Source: Schistocephalus solidus
Taxonomy: Eukaryota > Platyhelminthes > Cestoda > Diphyllobothriidea > Diphyllobothriidae
DNA: 64,000 bases
NCBI GenBank assembly: GCA_017591395.1
Contig: WEDG01006415.1
Location: forward strand, 1-64,000
Reading direction: 5' to 3'
Part shown: positions 23,325-34,752 of the stretch, in pieces
How positions within the stretch are numbered: position 1 is the first letter of the stretch
Layout: the number at the start of each line of letters is the position of its first letter
Made by a program: the position numbers and the translations under genes
Notes under the pieces: model-generated
The model's input: only the letters and a program-made list of their open reading frames with translations
The model's database searches: none
Told to the model about the DNA's origin: nothing

Positions 23325-23735
23325 AAGGCTTGGATACACCATTGAGCGGCCGCCGTGTGTATCAGCCTGTCCTGATTGGTTCTCGTTTCTTCCATTTCTC
23401 CTTGAGACTTCTGTACGCCGCATCCAACTCGATATGTCTGTTGATGCATGACTCATCTGAGTGCATCGCCTCGAGGAACTCTCGATTTTTCTAAAAGGGA
23501 CAGGCGGCGACAATCCGTTGGCAGCAAAGAGGCGGGACCATCTGTCCCAAGCAACTATGCATACTCTAGACACCGGGCACACCTTCGCTTGGGATAAAAC
23601 TCGGATGCTGTGACCCAGTTGTAAAAAGGTCGGTGGCCTCGAAGGAATTTGGATCAAGGACAGCAAGGGCAAGGCCCAAACCAGTGCTCGAACCACCTGG
23701 GCTACGACGCCCCAACCGTGAGCCGTGAGTACCCA
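23325..23735 (-). repeat. Probable tRNA-derived element, third type (minus strand)
   Basis: On the minus strand 'gtagcccaggtggttcgagc' (A-box-like, about 23,680-23,705) is followed about 40 bases on by 'ccaaattccttcgaggcc' (degenerate B-box, about 23,635-23,655), then a GC-rich body to about 23,330. The 171-codon ORF that covers it (23,280-23,795) has no protein similarity that I recognise and is explained by the repeat. Confidence 0.4.
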
Positions 23736-24668
23736 CATTCTTACTACAGTCGGTAACCGATCTAATGAAATGTTAACCGGAATTCTGAAATACATGTTGG
23801 ATTAGAAAAGATTACTTGAATACGGTTTTTAAAGTTATTCTTGTTTGACACAGTCACATGATAATTCAGACACGCCACGATGTTGGCTTCTCAATGCACG
23901 TTTCTTTAGCTGCCTGTAAAAGCAATACTTGCATCTTTGTATTAACTTTCGAAACCCTCATACATTCAAATATGCTTTATGGGAAACATACACAAAAAAT
24001 AATCCTGTATCGTTTGGTAGGAAATCATATTTTCTTCAAATTTTAAACTCGAATAAAGGTTTTCAGGTGATATTGAAGAAATTTCTAGATATGATATCTT
24101 AATCCCGCGCAATATTCATTCAAGTAGCATTGTTTCTGTCCGTTTATTAATGCTCCTTGTGGGGCACACAACATTGTTCAAGTCCATTGAAAATGTTTAG
24201 GAGCCTATGTGGTAACTTTTTATGACCTAGATGAATGTATGATTTTCCTTACACACAAAGTGTACAGTTTGTAGGCTGAAAACCGTAAATGCAACTGGAA
24301 CAGCAGATCGGGCTCGAAGTTATTCTGAAATTTAAAATCTTGAATAAAACCGAACTATGCCCTTCCATTAAGCATGAAATGTTGAGAAGTGATTTTCTAT
24401 TAAACGATTACAAGAAAGAATAGTTTTTTACACGTTTCCTATAAACTACATTTGAATTTACAAGGATATCGAAAATTAATAAAAAATGTATACTACTTCA
24501 GCAGCCATTTTTACCTAGTGCGGTTTTTGCAGTGCACTGATTAGCCAATAACCTGTCGTGTCTCCAATATCTTGAGATTATTCCACACTATAATCAATGT
24601 TACGCCTACATTTAAGCAATCTTTCCTAAGCTAAAACACATTAAAATTAAAATTGCATTAACTCGTTC
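23736..24668. other. Gene-free AT-rich stretch
   Basis: No recognisable ORF, repeat or RNA. Confidence 0.45.
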
Positions 24669-24728
24669 ACTTTCCCCATGCCATATCCGGACGGTGGGCG
24701 GTGTTCAGTTAACCTTGATATTTTAAAC
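24669..24728 (+). repeat. 60-bp direct repeat, left copy
   Basis: Begins 'actttccccatgccatatcc' and ends 'aaccttgatattttaaac'. It is nearly identical to 26,676-26,734 (one base change in 'ggacggtggg' versus 'ggacgttggg' and one T fewer). The copies are about 2.0 kb apart and in the same orientation. Confidence 0.85.
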
Positions 24729-24765
24729 TCTTAGCAACACAGACATTTCTCGAAATACGGTAGCT

Positions 24766-25260
24766 GACCTATCTCAGGAAATGTCCTAATCGAAATCTGA
24801 AAGGGTAGTTTAGCGTAAATTTTATGTCATTATTTCTATTTCTGAATTGATGTGAGACTCAAAAATCTTTTAACAAAGAAGACCGTATTTTAAATAGGTT
24901 TCCTTGAAGGGAAACAGGCCAAATTTGGGTGAAAGCTATTTAATAACACAGAAAGAAACCTGCTATTTGTATGCATTACGCTACAAAAGAACATTGATTC
25001 AAACAAGAAAAGTTTCAAATCAATCCCTCTTGAAACCGGAAAATGTGATCTCCCGTCAATAAAAATCAAGTAGAGGCAAATATGAACAATCGCACTGGTA
25101 TCGAGAAACAAGGGGCCAATTTAGTTTTTAAAATCCTGTTTTGCGAATTTATGCCGCATTTTGACACAAAACGCAGTAATAAAATCTTTTGACGGCATTT
25201 TGTTTCACCACACCGGGAATTGGAAGGTTTAAAGAAATATAAATATATTTTGAGTAACCC
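24766..25260 (+). mobile_element. Element with inverted ends, partial copy 3
   Basis: Starts 'cctatctcaggaaatgtcc' and then follows copies 1 and 2 in order: 'gagactcaaaaatct', 'aggccaaatttgggtg', 'gctacaaaagaaca', 'tgaaaccggaaaatgtgatc', 'aaaacgcagtaataaa'. Similarity fades near 25,260 and no right-hand inverted end is found, so it is 3'-truncated. It lies between the two 60-bp direct repeats. Confidence 0.5.
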
Positions 25261-26675
25261 TGGAATGCTGTCTCATATCTGTGTCCCACCGTGCGATTCC
25301 GACGTCAAAGCACTTTTCCGTCGGACGTTGATTTCAGAGCCCATACAGAAATTGCTATCTAAAAGGTTGCCGCATGAATCGTTTGCTAATATTTTCAATG
25401 CTAGCAAGGTCACGCTCTGGAGAACAATAGAAAAGCGCCTAGAATTGGGCAAGGTTGACCAAAACGGTCCGCAAGTAAGCAAGACTACAACTTTATTCGT
25501 CATATATCAAAATGCATCATTATATATTTCTAAGGACTATTCACAGAGAGCATTAGTCAATGTTCTCCCTATGAATAATTAGAAAAAAGATGTAGGAATT
25601 CATCTTTCATCAGCAAAATGCTATGGCACAGCCATGTTAAGTAGGAACCTCAGTAGAGGAAGTTTTTATTTGCGCAGGAATATAGTTATCACAACCTTTA
25701 ATTCTGCAAAAGCGTTTAGTTTTATAATTAGGTCTTATCCCTATATAAACCAGCAAGGTTGGCCCGGATGGTCATATGCAGAAAGAACCTCCCACGAGAA
25801 CACACTGTGTCAACGATGACTTTCATGAATGGTCAACGTCCCACAGTTTTTATTGCCGAAAAATAAGGTGAGCGACCGAGAACTGAGACCGTAAACAGCA
25901 AGGTCTTAACGGCATGCACCGAAATCGAATGGACACCCTAATGTTGCAGCATACTGCTTCTGTTCACTGCTCAAAGGAGGTATGATTTCGATTTAGAACC
26001 TGAACAGCCTCTCTGACTGCCGAAAGCGGAGCATTTTCCCTCCTGCTAACTGCCTGACCCGTGATCCCGTAGAAAGTTTCCGCTAATTAATTAAAAGAAA
26101 TTTGGAAAAGCCAAGAAAACACTTTTAATTGCGGGAAAAGCTGGATTTTGTGCTCAATACACTCATAGACCGGGCCACCATAGACAACTTGGTTGCTGTT
26201 TTGCCAGCCTGACATATGGTAGTTTTCACCCAAATGGCCAACCAAAAAGTACTTACATTTTTTATTTGTTATTTTTTCATTATTTTCTCATTATATTATT
26301 TTTTCCTGCTCTGCTGTCAGTCATAGTAAACCGTAAATAGTTGACCTGTCATCAAGTCGTTATTTTTATTTGATAGTCTTAAATATACGAAATTATTTCT
26401 TATCTACTAAATAATAGTTTAAAAACCAAGCTGTGCATTCTTTTGAAGAATGGTCGTTAACCTAAAGCTTTATAACTTTCGTGGATGCGGAGTGGGCGGT
26501 ATGGGCGTTACAGGAGTTGTTGTGCCAAGTTCGTGACCGTATGAATAAATGGCACTTCAAGGAGCGTGTGTCCCCTCTTATCCGTTTGTATTACTCTTCA
26601 ACTTAGAGCCACCACCGGGCTCCTCCCTAGTTAAAACTCCTTTACCGGTGGGGAGTTTCTGTCGACTTCGCGGGG
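25261..26675. other. Gene-free stretch
   Basis: A 120-codon ORF at 25,220-25,582 overlaps the end of the repeat above and has no recognised domain. The rest is AT-rich with no delimited feature. Confidence 0.45.
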
Positions 26676-26734
26676 ACTTTCCCCATGCCATATCCGGACG
26701 TTGGGCGGTGTTCAGTTAACCTTGATATTTAAAC
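26676..26734 (+). repeat. 60-bp direct repeat, right copy
   Basis: Partner of 24,669-24,728 with at most two differences. Flanking bases differ on both sides of the two copies, so the shared unit has sharp borders. Confidence 0.85.
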
Positions 26735-27744
26735 AGAGTACTACTTTGGAAAGAATTTTGGCAGAAAATCCTAGGCATAGAATAGAATAGCTGATTCCTG
26801 CACGTTAGACCCATTTTGGTTTCAATTTAAAAGGAATATCTGCAAGAAGGCTTTACTCACCATCATTATGAAAATCAGCCCAACAGCTAAACAAAAATTG
26901 CACTCATTCACTTGAACCCTTCCTCATAAAAACAGTTCCATCGACTTGAGCTCTAAAAATGCAGACTAAACCTTCTGCGGACACATACGTCTTGAACTCT
27001 GGTTCAAAGCCTGCCTCAGGGTGTCGTTATCACGATATAGTTTTATCCAGCGTTGTGAATAGTTGGTAGGCTACTGCCTTATATAGCAAGATAGGAAAGA
27101 GGAGAGGTTAAAAACGCGCCGCAGAGACTTTTGTAAATTTACCGGTTCCTGCGAGTGTAACTCCGATTCCGAATGGAGGGAGATGGCTGGTCCTCTGGTA
27201 AGGTCTACCCTTTGGGTCCTCTGTTTGCTCCTCCTTACGCTTTGATAACAGGGGCCTGTGAAAATCTAAGCAAGCAGCAAAAACATTGTATTAGCTGCCC
27301 CACCGAAATGCTTAGCGCCATCATCGGACGCCTAGGCGGATTGGTTTACAAGCAAAAGAAAACATCGGTAGACGGGCTGTCTCCTGAACCAGGTTAGCAT
27401 TCTTGTCAATTTTTGAGTGCATAGTCGTCCGAGAGCTAGTTTAAGAAATTCGCCACGACTGACAACGGGAATATGGGTGCAGATCAAAAACCCCTCTCCA
27501 TCTGTTCTGGCAAGAAGCCGTTCTAAACAACATTCCATTAAGGCATGCTTGGTTCCCAAGTCTTTTTGTGCAAGATGCCTGGACGGTTGAAACTGGGGTA
27601 ACATGGGTTGTATAAAAGAAACTTATTTGGCAACATATACTGCAAAAACTTGCGTGTTAGTTTCTGCGGTTGCACACGGCAATGTGGGCTCCGTACTACA
27701 GGTAGCCGTACGTCAACGTTCAGGAGACAACTATTGTCGCGTTC
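26735..27744. other. Gene-free stretch
   Basis: Short ORFs only (74-102 codons near 27.2-27.9 kb, one of which runs into the telomere-like tract and SINE on its right). No gene supported. Confidence 0.45.
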
Positions 27745-27812
27745 TAACTGTAACCCTAACCGCCATCACCCTAACTATTCTAAGCCTAACCTTGAGCCTG
27801 ACCATTCTAAAG
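27745..27812 (+). repeat. Degenerate CTAACC telomere-like tract
   Basis: About ten six-base units of the form GTAACC, CTAACC, CTAACT, CTAAGC, CTAACC. It sits directly against the SINE at 27.8 kb. Confidence 0.6.
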
Positions 27813-28110
27813 CTGGTGGATGGGCGCTCACCTGTGGGTTGTGAGACCCACTCGCCCCGTTCTGCCTCGGGGCTCACTCTCGAATCCCACCAGCAGCCGC
27901 ACAGTGGCTAGTATTATTATAGGCAGAATAAAATTAGCGACGAAGACAAGGGAGCTCGGAGTGGCCATTTCTGCCTTATAATCCGCCCTCAGCCAGCGAT
28001 ACCCAACCCCAGATGGTGCAACATCCCAGGCTCGAACCTGTGGTCGATTGATTAGAAATTCAACTTTCTAACCCACTGTGTCCAAGGATCGTTGTCTTCC
28101 CAGTTTCGAA
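27813..28110 (-). repeat. SINE, second family (minus strand)
   Basis: Reading left to right on the plus strand: tail 'gatgggcgctcacc', 'ccccgttctgcctcggggct', 'ccaccagcagccgcacag'; body 'gtggccatttctgcctta'; head 'ccaggctcgaacctgtgg' (B-box) and 'aactttctaacccactg' near the A-box. It is nearly complete and the head is mutated. Confidence 0.75.
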
Positions 28111-28114
28111 TGGG

Positions 28115-28275
28115 AATGTTAACGCTAACCGTAAGCCTAAAGTTTACCCCAACCCTAACCTCCCCCCTGGAATGTAGCCCGAGGCCATCTCCAAACTGGG
28201 ATCGTTCTTCCTGTGTCCAACTCCTTGCAATACTCCTAACTCCAACATAAACAGAAACCCTAAGTGTAGCCCCGT
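28115..28275 (+). repeat. Degenerate CCCTAA-like tract
   Basis: 'gctaaccgtaagcctaaag', 'ccccaaccctaacctccccc' and, further on, 'actcctaactcc' and 'aaaccctaag' give a loosely six-base pattern on the right side of the SINE. The SINE may have inserted into a larger tract that begins at 27,745. Confidence 0.45.
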
Positions 28276-28544
28276 TTAACTTTAGTCAAGACCAGTTTGT
28301 GACGTACAGCAAGCATCGCTATGTTTGACATCCTTGTTCAAGACCCACTGCGTCAAGGTCATTCAACGTCGCAGTGAGCGGGGGCATATGCCCGTGCCCA
28401 ACCATTTTAATATTAAAAACATTAAGTTTCCAAACTCGCCTCAGAAAGAGGAAACGCACCAATGACTGTGCTCCGTATCAGATCTTGGTTGCAGTCTACT
28501 GAAGACAAAGTTTCACTACATTTACTATCCCCTATGGCAACCGG

Positions 28545-28800
28545 TAGGAAAACGCTCAGTGGTACAGCTTTGGAATGAAATGCTCAATGTCCAAACCTCT
28601 CGAGTTCGAATTTCAGATTCTCTAAAATAAGGGTTGAGCAAGGCCGGCTGACGAAAACGATTAATAATCCAGAAATGACCGCTCCATTCTCCTTTGTCTT
28701 TAACGGTACTCCCTTCGGTAAATATAACTGGTCGCTATGCGACTACCTACTAGGGCTCTAGAGTAAACCTCAGGCACAATGGGACGAGCATTTCCCACCA
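28545..28800 (+). repeat. Decayed SINE of the tandem-array family
   Basis: Head 'cgctcagtggtacagc' and 'cgagttcgaatttcag', body 'ctgacgaaaacgattaataatccagaa', 'tcctttgtcttt', tail 'tcgctatgcgac', 'ctctagagtaaacctcagg', 'cacaatgggacgagca'. The order matches the 303-bp unit of the array at 0.5-1.9 kb, but identity is low. Confidence 0.55.
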
Positions 28801-29221
28801 TATTAAATAATGTCCATCGCAACATCTAACCATTTAATGTTGAAATTTTTCTGGCCTCACAAGTGAAACATTTATTCGAAAAACCGACTAGGATAACGGA
28901 AACCATGACAGTGAAAACCGTGCAAGTAAGTTAAAGTTGACTAAACCCTTCTACTTACGCCTGAGTAAATATTATGATATTTAAAATACACTCGGTTACA
29001 TTGCGGTAGTGCGCTCTCGTGATCAGCGCCACTGCTGCTGACACACGTTGCCCTCGCTTGCCAAATCTTGCTTACCCGTGCGTGACAACCTCTGCCCATG
29101 CTCAGGCTCTCGACGCCATGACACCGATCGATATTTCTCTCTTCATCGATTGGTTAAAGCCGCCCACACTTCGCAGCATGGCGAGCCATAATAATAACTC
29201 ATACTTGGGGTTCGGTAGATC

Positions 29222-29575
29222 TGGTTGATGACGGCTAATAAGCCAGAAATGGCCGTTCCGGTCTCCCTTGTCTTTGTCGGCTCCACTTTATCAACATATG
29301 CTACACGTCGCTATGCTACCGCCTGCGAGGGCCCTTAAGTGAGCTCCAGGGCACAACGGAACATACAGCAGATCGGTGAGCCGCACACTATCATCATATT
29401 CCCGATCGAAACCGACAAAACAACGGGCCCATAGCTCATTAGTAGGGCGTTCGACTCAATTTCCAAGGGTCGCGTGTTCGAATCCCATGTGGTCCACACT
29501 CAGGATTGGGTATGAATGGCTGATGACGGCTAATAAGCCATATATGACCATTCTGGTCTCCCTTTTCTGTGTCGA
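29222..29575 (+). repeat. Tandem 1.2 copies of the ~303-bp SINE unit
   Basis: The body and tail of one copy (29,222-29,410: 'gatgacggctaataagcc', 'atgctacacgtcgctatg', 'gagctccagg' at 29,341) run straight into the head of the next (29,430-29,500: 'atagctcattagtagggcg', 'cgcgtgttcgaatccca') and its body. This is the same head-to-tail arrangement as in the array at the left edge of the window. Confidence 0.75.
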
Positions 29576-29721
29576 GACGATAAATGTTTGCGTAGGTATT
29601 TCTGCGTGTATTGTCTTGGCTACATGGGGATGTTTCACAGAAATGGGAACTCCCCCCCCACGTAATGCAAGCGAATTTGCGCTGAATTCCAGGAAGAAGA
29701 AATGCTTCATTTCCTGACCAA

Positions 29722-29772
29722 AAACGTAACCGTAACCCTACTCGTAATCCTAACCTTAATTCTAACCCACGT
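29722..29772 (+). repeat. Short degenerate CCCTAA-like tract
   Basis: 'cgtaaccgtaaccctactcg' then 'taatcctaaccttaattct' and 'aaccc': about eight loose six-base units. Confidence 0.5.
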
Positions 29773-30999
29773 TGCTCTGGAATTTAGCGCAAAACAAACT
29801 GTATTAAAGATGGTTCACGGTGCTATTTCCTGTCGAAGGAGGCTGGGGGTGCTGGTGGGGACAATGTTAGAGAAACTGCAAGCTGCAAGATAGTATAGGT
29901 GTGCTGTGAAACGAATTCAGATGGTGAACACGTCAGTGCTTGCCGCTTTACTCATGCATAGCTCTTGCTGCTGGTTGTCTAACTGGTCCCTGCATCGCAC
30001 CAAAAACCACGCACAGTTTCAAGGCTGATAAGATAAGTCAGAAGCGAATGAACCCGTTCCAAGCCTGCTGGGAAAAAAAACACGTAAGGTCAAAGGTCAC
30101 CTCCTAATGGTTTAGGTCATGGTGCTTGCAATATGCCGAAACCATATAAGCATGTGATCTCACTATAGAAAAACTAAAATGTCTAGTGTAGTAATAAACT
30201 TACGGCAAATGTTACTGGATAAAAGCAAGTCATCTTGCCTACTGACTTCTAAATATATTAAACCGTTACGATAGGTGGGTAAATTTTGTAAACCTCTACC
30301 TTTAATTGTGAAAGTGTTTTAAAAACTGAGTAATTTATGAAGGAAATATTACCGGGTTAGCTGTTTCAGGAATATCAATTCCTATAGAGCATTCTTACTT
30401 ATGGAGTTTGGCCCAAATTTACGCAAAGATAAAGAACAAGGTGTTGAAATAAAGAGAAACTTCATCCTTATTAACACAAACCTATTATTGTTTTCAGTTA
30501 GCTCAGAATGTTTTAATTTTCTCCCTGACATTTCTTTTGAAAAAAGTGCACACAGTGTGCATCAATGTGTGAACCAGACTATTAAACAATTTTTCAAAAT
30601 TTCAATTTTTTAAAACTTTTTTCCTATACTAAAGAGCATATTAAATCTCGATCTTTGTTGGGACATCCCGTCTTCGATGATTACATTTTATTCTTAAGTG
30701 AGACTAAACTATGATCTAAAGTATTATTTGCAGAAAAATAAAAACCCGTGAAGTAATCGCATATATTTGTGACACTGCAAGAAGGATACTGAAAGCCACA
30801 TCGTACTAACTGATATTTAGTGTACGCCATGAGACTCAACCAGCGTCTTCGACACAGACGAGGAAACGTTTATGAAATAAGGACGACTTGCATCGCCCCG
30901 CCTAAACAGGACACGAGAGTAAGAACGCTCCGCCCACTTGAAATAGGTGACCTTGTGATAAATTTCCGTAATTATAAATATTTCATTAGCATAAAAGTG
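29773..30999. other. Gene-free stretch
   Basis: ORFs of 60-70 codons without similarity. Nothing recognisable. Confidence 0.45.
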
Positions 31000-31182
31000 A
31001 ACTGTGACCTTACTCCTAACCACAGCCCTACCCTCAACCTAAACTCTACGGTAAGCACTAACCCAAACCTTAACTCTTAACATAATTCTGATCCTAGCCC
31101 CAACTCTAACCTTAATCTCAACATTAAACCTAATCCTAACCCTCACATTAATCATAAACTTAATTTTACTGTTAGTTGACAC
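31000..31182 (+). repeat. Long degenerate CCCTAA telomere-like tract
   Basis: About 180 bp of imperfect six-base units, mainly CCTAAC, CCCTAC, TCTAAC, CCTTAA and CATTAA. It is the longest of the six interstitial tracts in the window. The periodicity is clear although few units are exact. Confidence 0.65.
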
Positions 31183-31765
31183 AAAGTCGCACGTAGTGTG
31201 GACGGTTTCTGCTATCGTGTCCCATTTAGGCAGTCACTAATTATAAAGCAATTTTTCATTCAATGACAGTCCTCTCGAAAAAACTGGCCTTTTTCTAATG
31301 CCACAATGAGACGCGGGATTTCAAGTGTGCAACATACAATTTAAAAACCGCAGAATTAAGTAAAATAGCAACTTTGATTAAAATAATAAAGTTATACGGT
31401 AAAGGGGCACTCACCGATCGCATTATAGGACCTGCTCGTTCCTTTGCATCAGCAAAAATAGACGAAACACTTGTCTGGGATTTTAGCTGAGAGCCCTACA
31501 GCTTTTGAGGCAATGTTTCGAAAATTCTGATGGTCACTGCAACTATCGACAACCAGAAAGTGGAAATACTTTGACAGAAGATAACTCAGCTCATTTCAGA
31601 CTGCTTGTTTGATGAGTATACAACTGCCACAAGCCGGCTTAATTTAGAACGTGACAAATGTAACTTTACTGGCGTGTGAATAGGAAAGAAGCTGCCTTTT
31701 AGAGGAAAAAGAGGCTACTGCCCAGGTAGACAAAGTCATCATCTGACGTTGTACTTAGTAAAATT
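31183..31765. other. Gene-free AT-rich stretch
   Basis: No ORF or repeat that can be supported, up to the LINE 3' region. Confidence 0.45.
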
Positions 31766-31829
31766 GTTTGTCCATCCGCGTAGAAGAGGATGTTCCCCTG
31801 ACTCGGATCCCACGGAGTGGGAGTGCCAT

Positions 31830-32340
31830 AAAGGTCACATTAAGAAGGAGCCATTACAGCCTGACTCTCAGTCCGCCAGTCAGCCAATCCACACAAAACA
31901 CACATTGGGCTGACCACGCGGTCCGAGTTATCCCGTCAGTTGGCAACCTTCCAAGCCACGGCTTTTAGCGCACCGTGATAGTTTCAAGCGCGTCAGATTG
32001 TTAATAGTGATGAAAATGCGCTGAGCTGTCGACCTCACTCTCTTCCTCAGCTCCACAATCACACCACAGTCCGAGCCAGTCAGTTGTCTGATGTGGGAGT
32101 GGGCGCATTGGCTGACGGGTCGGCGTACCCGTCTTCGCGCGCCACAGCACGACCCGGCCCCCATAACGCACACATCAGGATTCACTTACTTAGGAAATAT
32201 GGAGGAGCCATCGCCGTCTGACTCCCAGTCCACTGGTCAGCCACTCGACACACACAGCACTTACACTGGGCCGACGGCGTGGTCTGGTGTAAGCGTCAGA
32301 TTGGCAGCCTTCTAAGCCACGGTTTCTAGGAAATCGTCAT
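31830..32340 (-). repeat. Duplicated LINE 3' untranslated unit
   Basis: A ~150-bp unit is present twice: about 31,835-31,985 ('ggagccattacagcctgac', 'cagtcagccaatccacac', 'ccaagccacggcttttag') and about 32,203-32,332 ('ggagccatcgccgtctgac', 'ggtcagccactcgacacac', 'ctaagccacggtttctag'). The third LINE relic, at 61.86-62.04 kb, has a single such unit. The element's tail is therefore partly tandem, or one LINE end inserted next to another. Confidence 0.65.
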
Positions 32341-32428
32341 TTTATCAGGTACATTATGATGATTGTGCGGATGTTGTCTATGTATTAGTGTAGATAGTGT
32401 GCGCTGACGTGGCTTAGCTTCCGGTGGT

Positions 32429-32868
32429 TTACCGCAGGTTGTCGTGGAGGCGCATGTGTCCTAATAGGCCCATGCGGTGTATAAATGTGCGGGAGCAGTG
32501 AGAGCAGTGGAGGCGCGCGCGGTGAATGTATGTCGGAGGCCCAGGCACTGGTTCACCAGCCTCCGTGCGATGGATTCGGAGGTGACCGACCAGGCCGATG
32601 TGTGAGTTGAAGTTGCGGTAGCAGTGTGGGCAGGAGAAATCGGTAGAGGCTGGGGGATGTCATTCATGGAAGTGGGGGTGGCAGCGGTGGTAAGAATGAC
32701 AGGAGCGGAGGGTGTGCATGATATATCGGTGTTTTCGGCATTGCGGTGAATTCTGCTGACATGGATTCGCATGTGACCGAATAGGGCCATGCGATGAGTG
32801 AATGCGCGAGGACAGTGAGGACAGTGGAGGCGACGATCTCTGCTGTGTGTTGGTGCTCCAGGCACTGG
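32429..32868 (-). pseudogene. LINE ORF: zinc fingers 3-5
   Basis: Finger 3 (about 32,770-32,830) has CPHC...FTHRMALFGHMRIH. After a linker a frameshift falls near 32,650. Finger 4 (CPHCYRNF...GLVGHLRIH, about 32,560-32,635) and finger 5 (CSHCSRTF...GLLGHMRLH, about 32,440-32,500) are in one frame and end at the stop at 32,429-32,431. All the zinc ligands of the C2H2 pattern are present in these three. The in-frame TAA just upstream (near 32,866) replaces a codon in the conserved RTEAG-(E)-PVPG linker and is a single nonsense change. Confidence 0.8.
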
Positions 32869-33720
32869 TTAACCAGCCTCTGTACGATGGAATCGCAAGT
32901 GACCGACCTGGCCGATGCGTGAGGTGAATGTGCGGTCGCATTGAGGACAGTTTAGGAGAGAGTCCCCATCGCTGATGGTGGTGGTGGCAGTGAAGATGAA
33001 GGCGGTGGTGGGGGTAACAGGCGATGAGTAGAGGGATGTGGTCTCTAGGATGGTGGGAGTAATGCAATTGATGCCAGGAGTGAGGGTGGGGGAGTCAGAA
33101 GGAGGGTTGGCAGAATTTGACGTAGAAGTTGGAATTGTCGGATTGTTGGTGCATTGCATCCGAAGATTTCCAACCAGGCCGATTCTCGCGCGGAAGATGC
33201 GTTGACAGCGCGGGCATGTTGGCAGGGCCTGGGCATCGACGATGCTGGTCCGGGGCGCTGGTGACTTTCGTGCCGCTCGTTTGGCCTTGGCAGCGGTGAT
33301 CCGGTTGGCCTCATAGATTGCTGAACCAGTCTTCACGGATCTTCTCAATGCCGGTCTATCCTGAGCTAGGTCCTCCCAGGTCGCCGGGTTGATTCGCAGT
33401 TGCTTCAGTGATTTCTTCAAAGTGTCCTTGTAGCGTCGTTTTTGACCTCCCTGTCGGCGATTACCCGTAGCGACATCTCCGTAGAAAATTCGTTTGGGTA
33501 GTCGCTCGTCGTCCATTCTTACCAGGTGGCCGCTCCATCGCAGTTGCACTTGCCTCAGCATGGCGTGGATGCTGAGGACTCCAGTCTGCTCCAGGACTTC
33601 TGTGTCTGGGATCCCGTCTTGCCATCTCAGCTTCAGTATTCTGTGGAGGAAGCTGATATGAAAGTGATTCAGCTTCCTGGCTTGGTTTGAGTAGACGGTC
33701 CAGGTTTTTCGCTCCGTCAA
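32869..33720 (-). pseudogene. LINE ORF: C-terminal domain and zinc fingers 1-2
   Basis: A 283-codon open stretch. Residues about 1-150 are the conserved post-RT region ([40 protein letters not shown]). Finger 1 is at about residue 168 (CPRCQRIF...[10 protein letters not shown], with the final histidine replaced by cysteine). Finger 2 is near residues 258-280 ([21 protein letters not shown]). A frameshift near 33,715 separates it from the RT frame upstream. Confidence 0.85.
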
Positions 33721-33885
33721 GGTGTGACGTCAAGACGACGGCCTTGTACATCTTTAGTTTGGTGTTAAGGTAAATACCGTGGCAATTGCACGCGGAAGCC
33801 TGCAGCCGGCCGAAGGCCTGACTAGCTTTGGAGATCCGTTGGGCAACCTCGTCATCGATTCTCGTGTTGCGTGACAGCGTGCTTC

Positions 33886-34752
33886 CTAGATAAGCGAAGG
33901 TTTCACATTTTTGAGTTGAGCACCGTTGACATTGATTCGAGGAGCATTGTATTCCGCGCTGTACTGATTGTCAATCCAAAATCGGCGCAGCCCGCGTCGG
34001 AGGTTCATGCTCCTTTGCATGTCCTCCTCCGTCACGGTGTTAAGGGCGCAGTCGTCCGCGAAGAGCAAGTCATGGACTGTAGTTGTAGACACGCACGTTG
34101 GAGCCTGCATACGCCGACTGTTGAGAAGGTTCCCGTCAGTTCTGTAGGCGATGCGGATACCAGGCTGCTCATCACGGTAGGCGTCCATCAGCATAGCCGA
34201 GAACATGAGACTGAACAGGGTGGGAACCAATACGCAGCCCTGCTTCACTCCGTTGGTCACTGCAAATGCTTCGGATACCGTCCCATTGTCAATGACGCGC
34301 GCCGTCAACCCGTCATGAAGCTGACGCATCATTTGCGTGAACCGCTCAGGACAGCCGAATTTCTGCATGACTTTCCACAGTCCGTCACGATTCACCGTGT
34401 CAAAGGCTTTTGTCAGATCCACGAAGTTAGTGTATAGGTGAGTTTGCATCTCCCGGCACAACTCTTGCAGCTGGCGGGCGGCAAATATCATATCGGTTGT
34501 TCCGCGGTGTCGGCGGAAGCCACATTGGCTTTCCGGGAGCAGGCCTTGCTCTAGGTGACCGTTCAGACGATTGAGAAGGATACGGGCGAAGATCTTCCCG
34601 ACAATGTTGAGCAACGAGATGCCTCTGTGATTATCACAGAGATGCCAGATCCCCTTCCGTTTGTAGAGATGGACGATAGTCGCGTCTTTGAAATCCTGAG
34701 GAACTTGTCCTTGGTGCCACATCTCGTGGAAGAGTGTTGTGAGTTCTGCCAT
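33886..34752 (-). pseudogene. LINE reverse transcriptase core
   Basis: A 288-codon open stretch with RT landmarks in order: NHRGISLLN, GFRRHRGTTDMIFAARQLQ, motif A (FVDLTKAFDTVNR), motif B (NGVKQGCVLVPTLFS) and motif C (LLFADDCAL with the catalytic aspartate pair). The palm catalytic aspartates are kept. The frame breaks after residue ~288 and again near 34,780, where an in-frame TAA lies in the PAEIYKHG-like segment. The enzyme is therefore not made intact from this copy. Confidence 0.9.

Noticed and set aside
23280..23795. 171-codon ORF on the minus strand
   Set aside because: It reads across a tRNA-derived element with A- and B-box-like sequence; no protein similarity recognised.
32660..33067. 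135-codon His/Ser-rich ORF on the minus strand
   Set aside because: It is an alternative frame of the LINE zinc-finger region.
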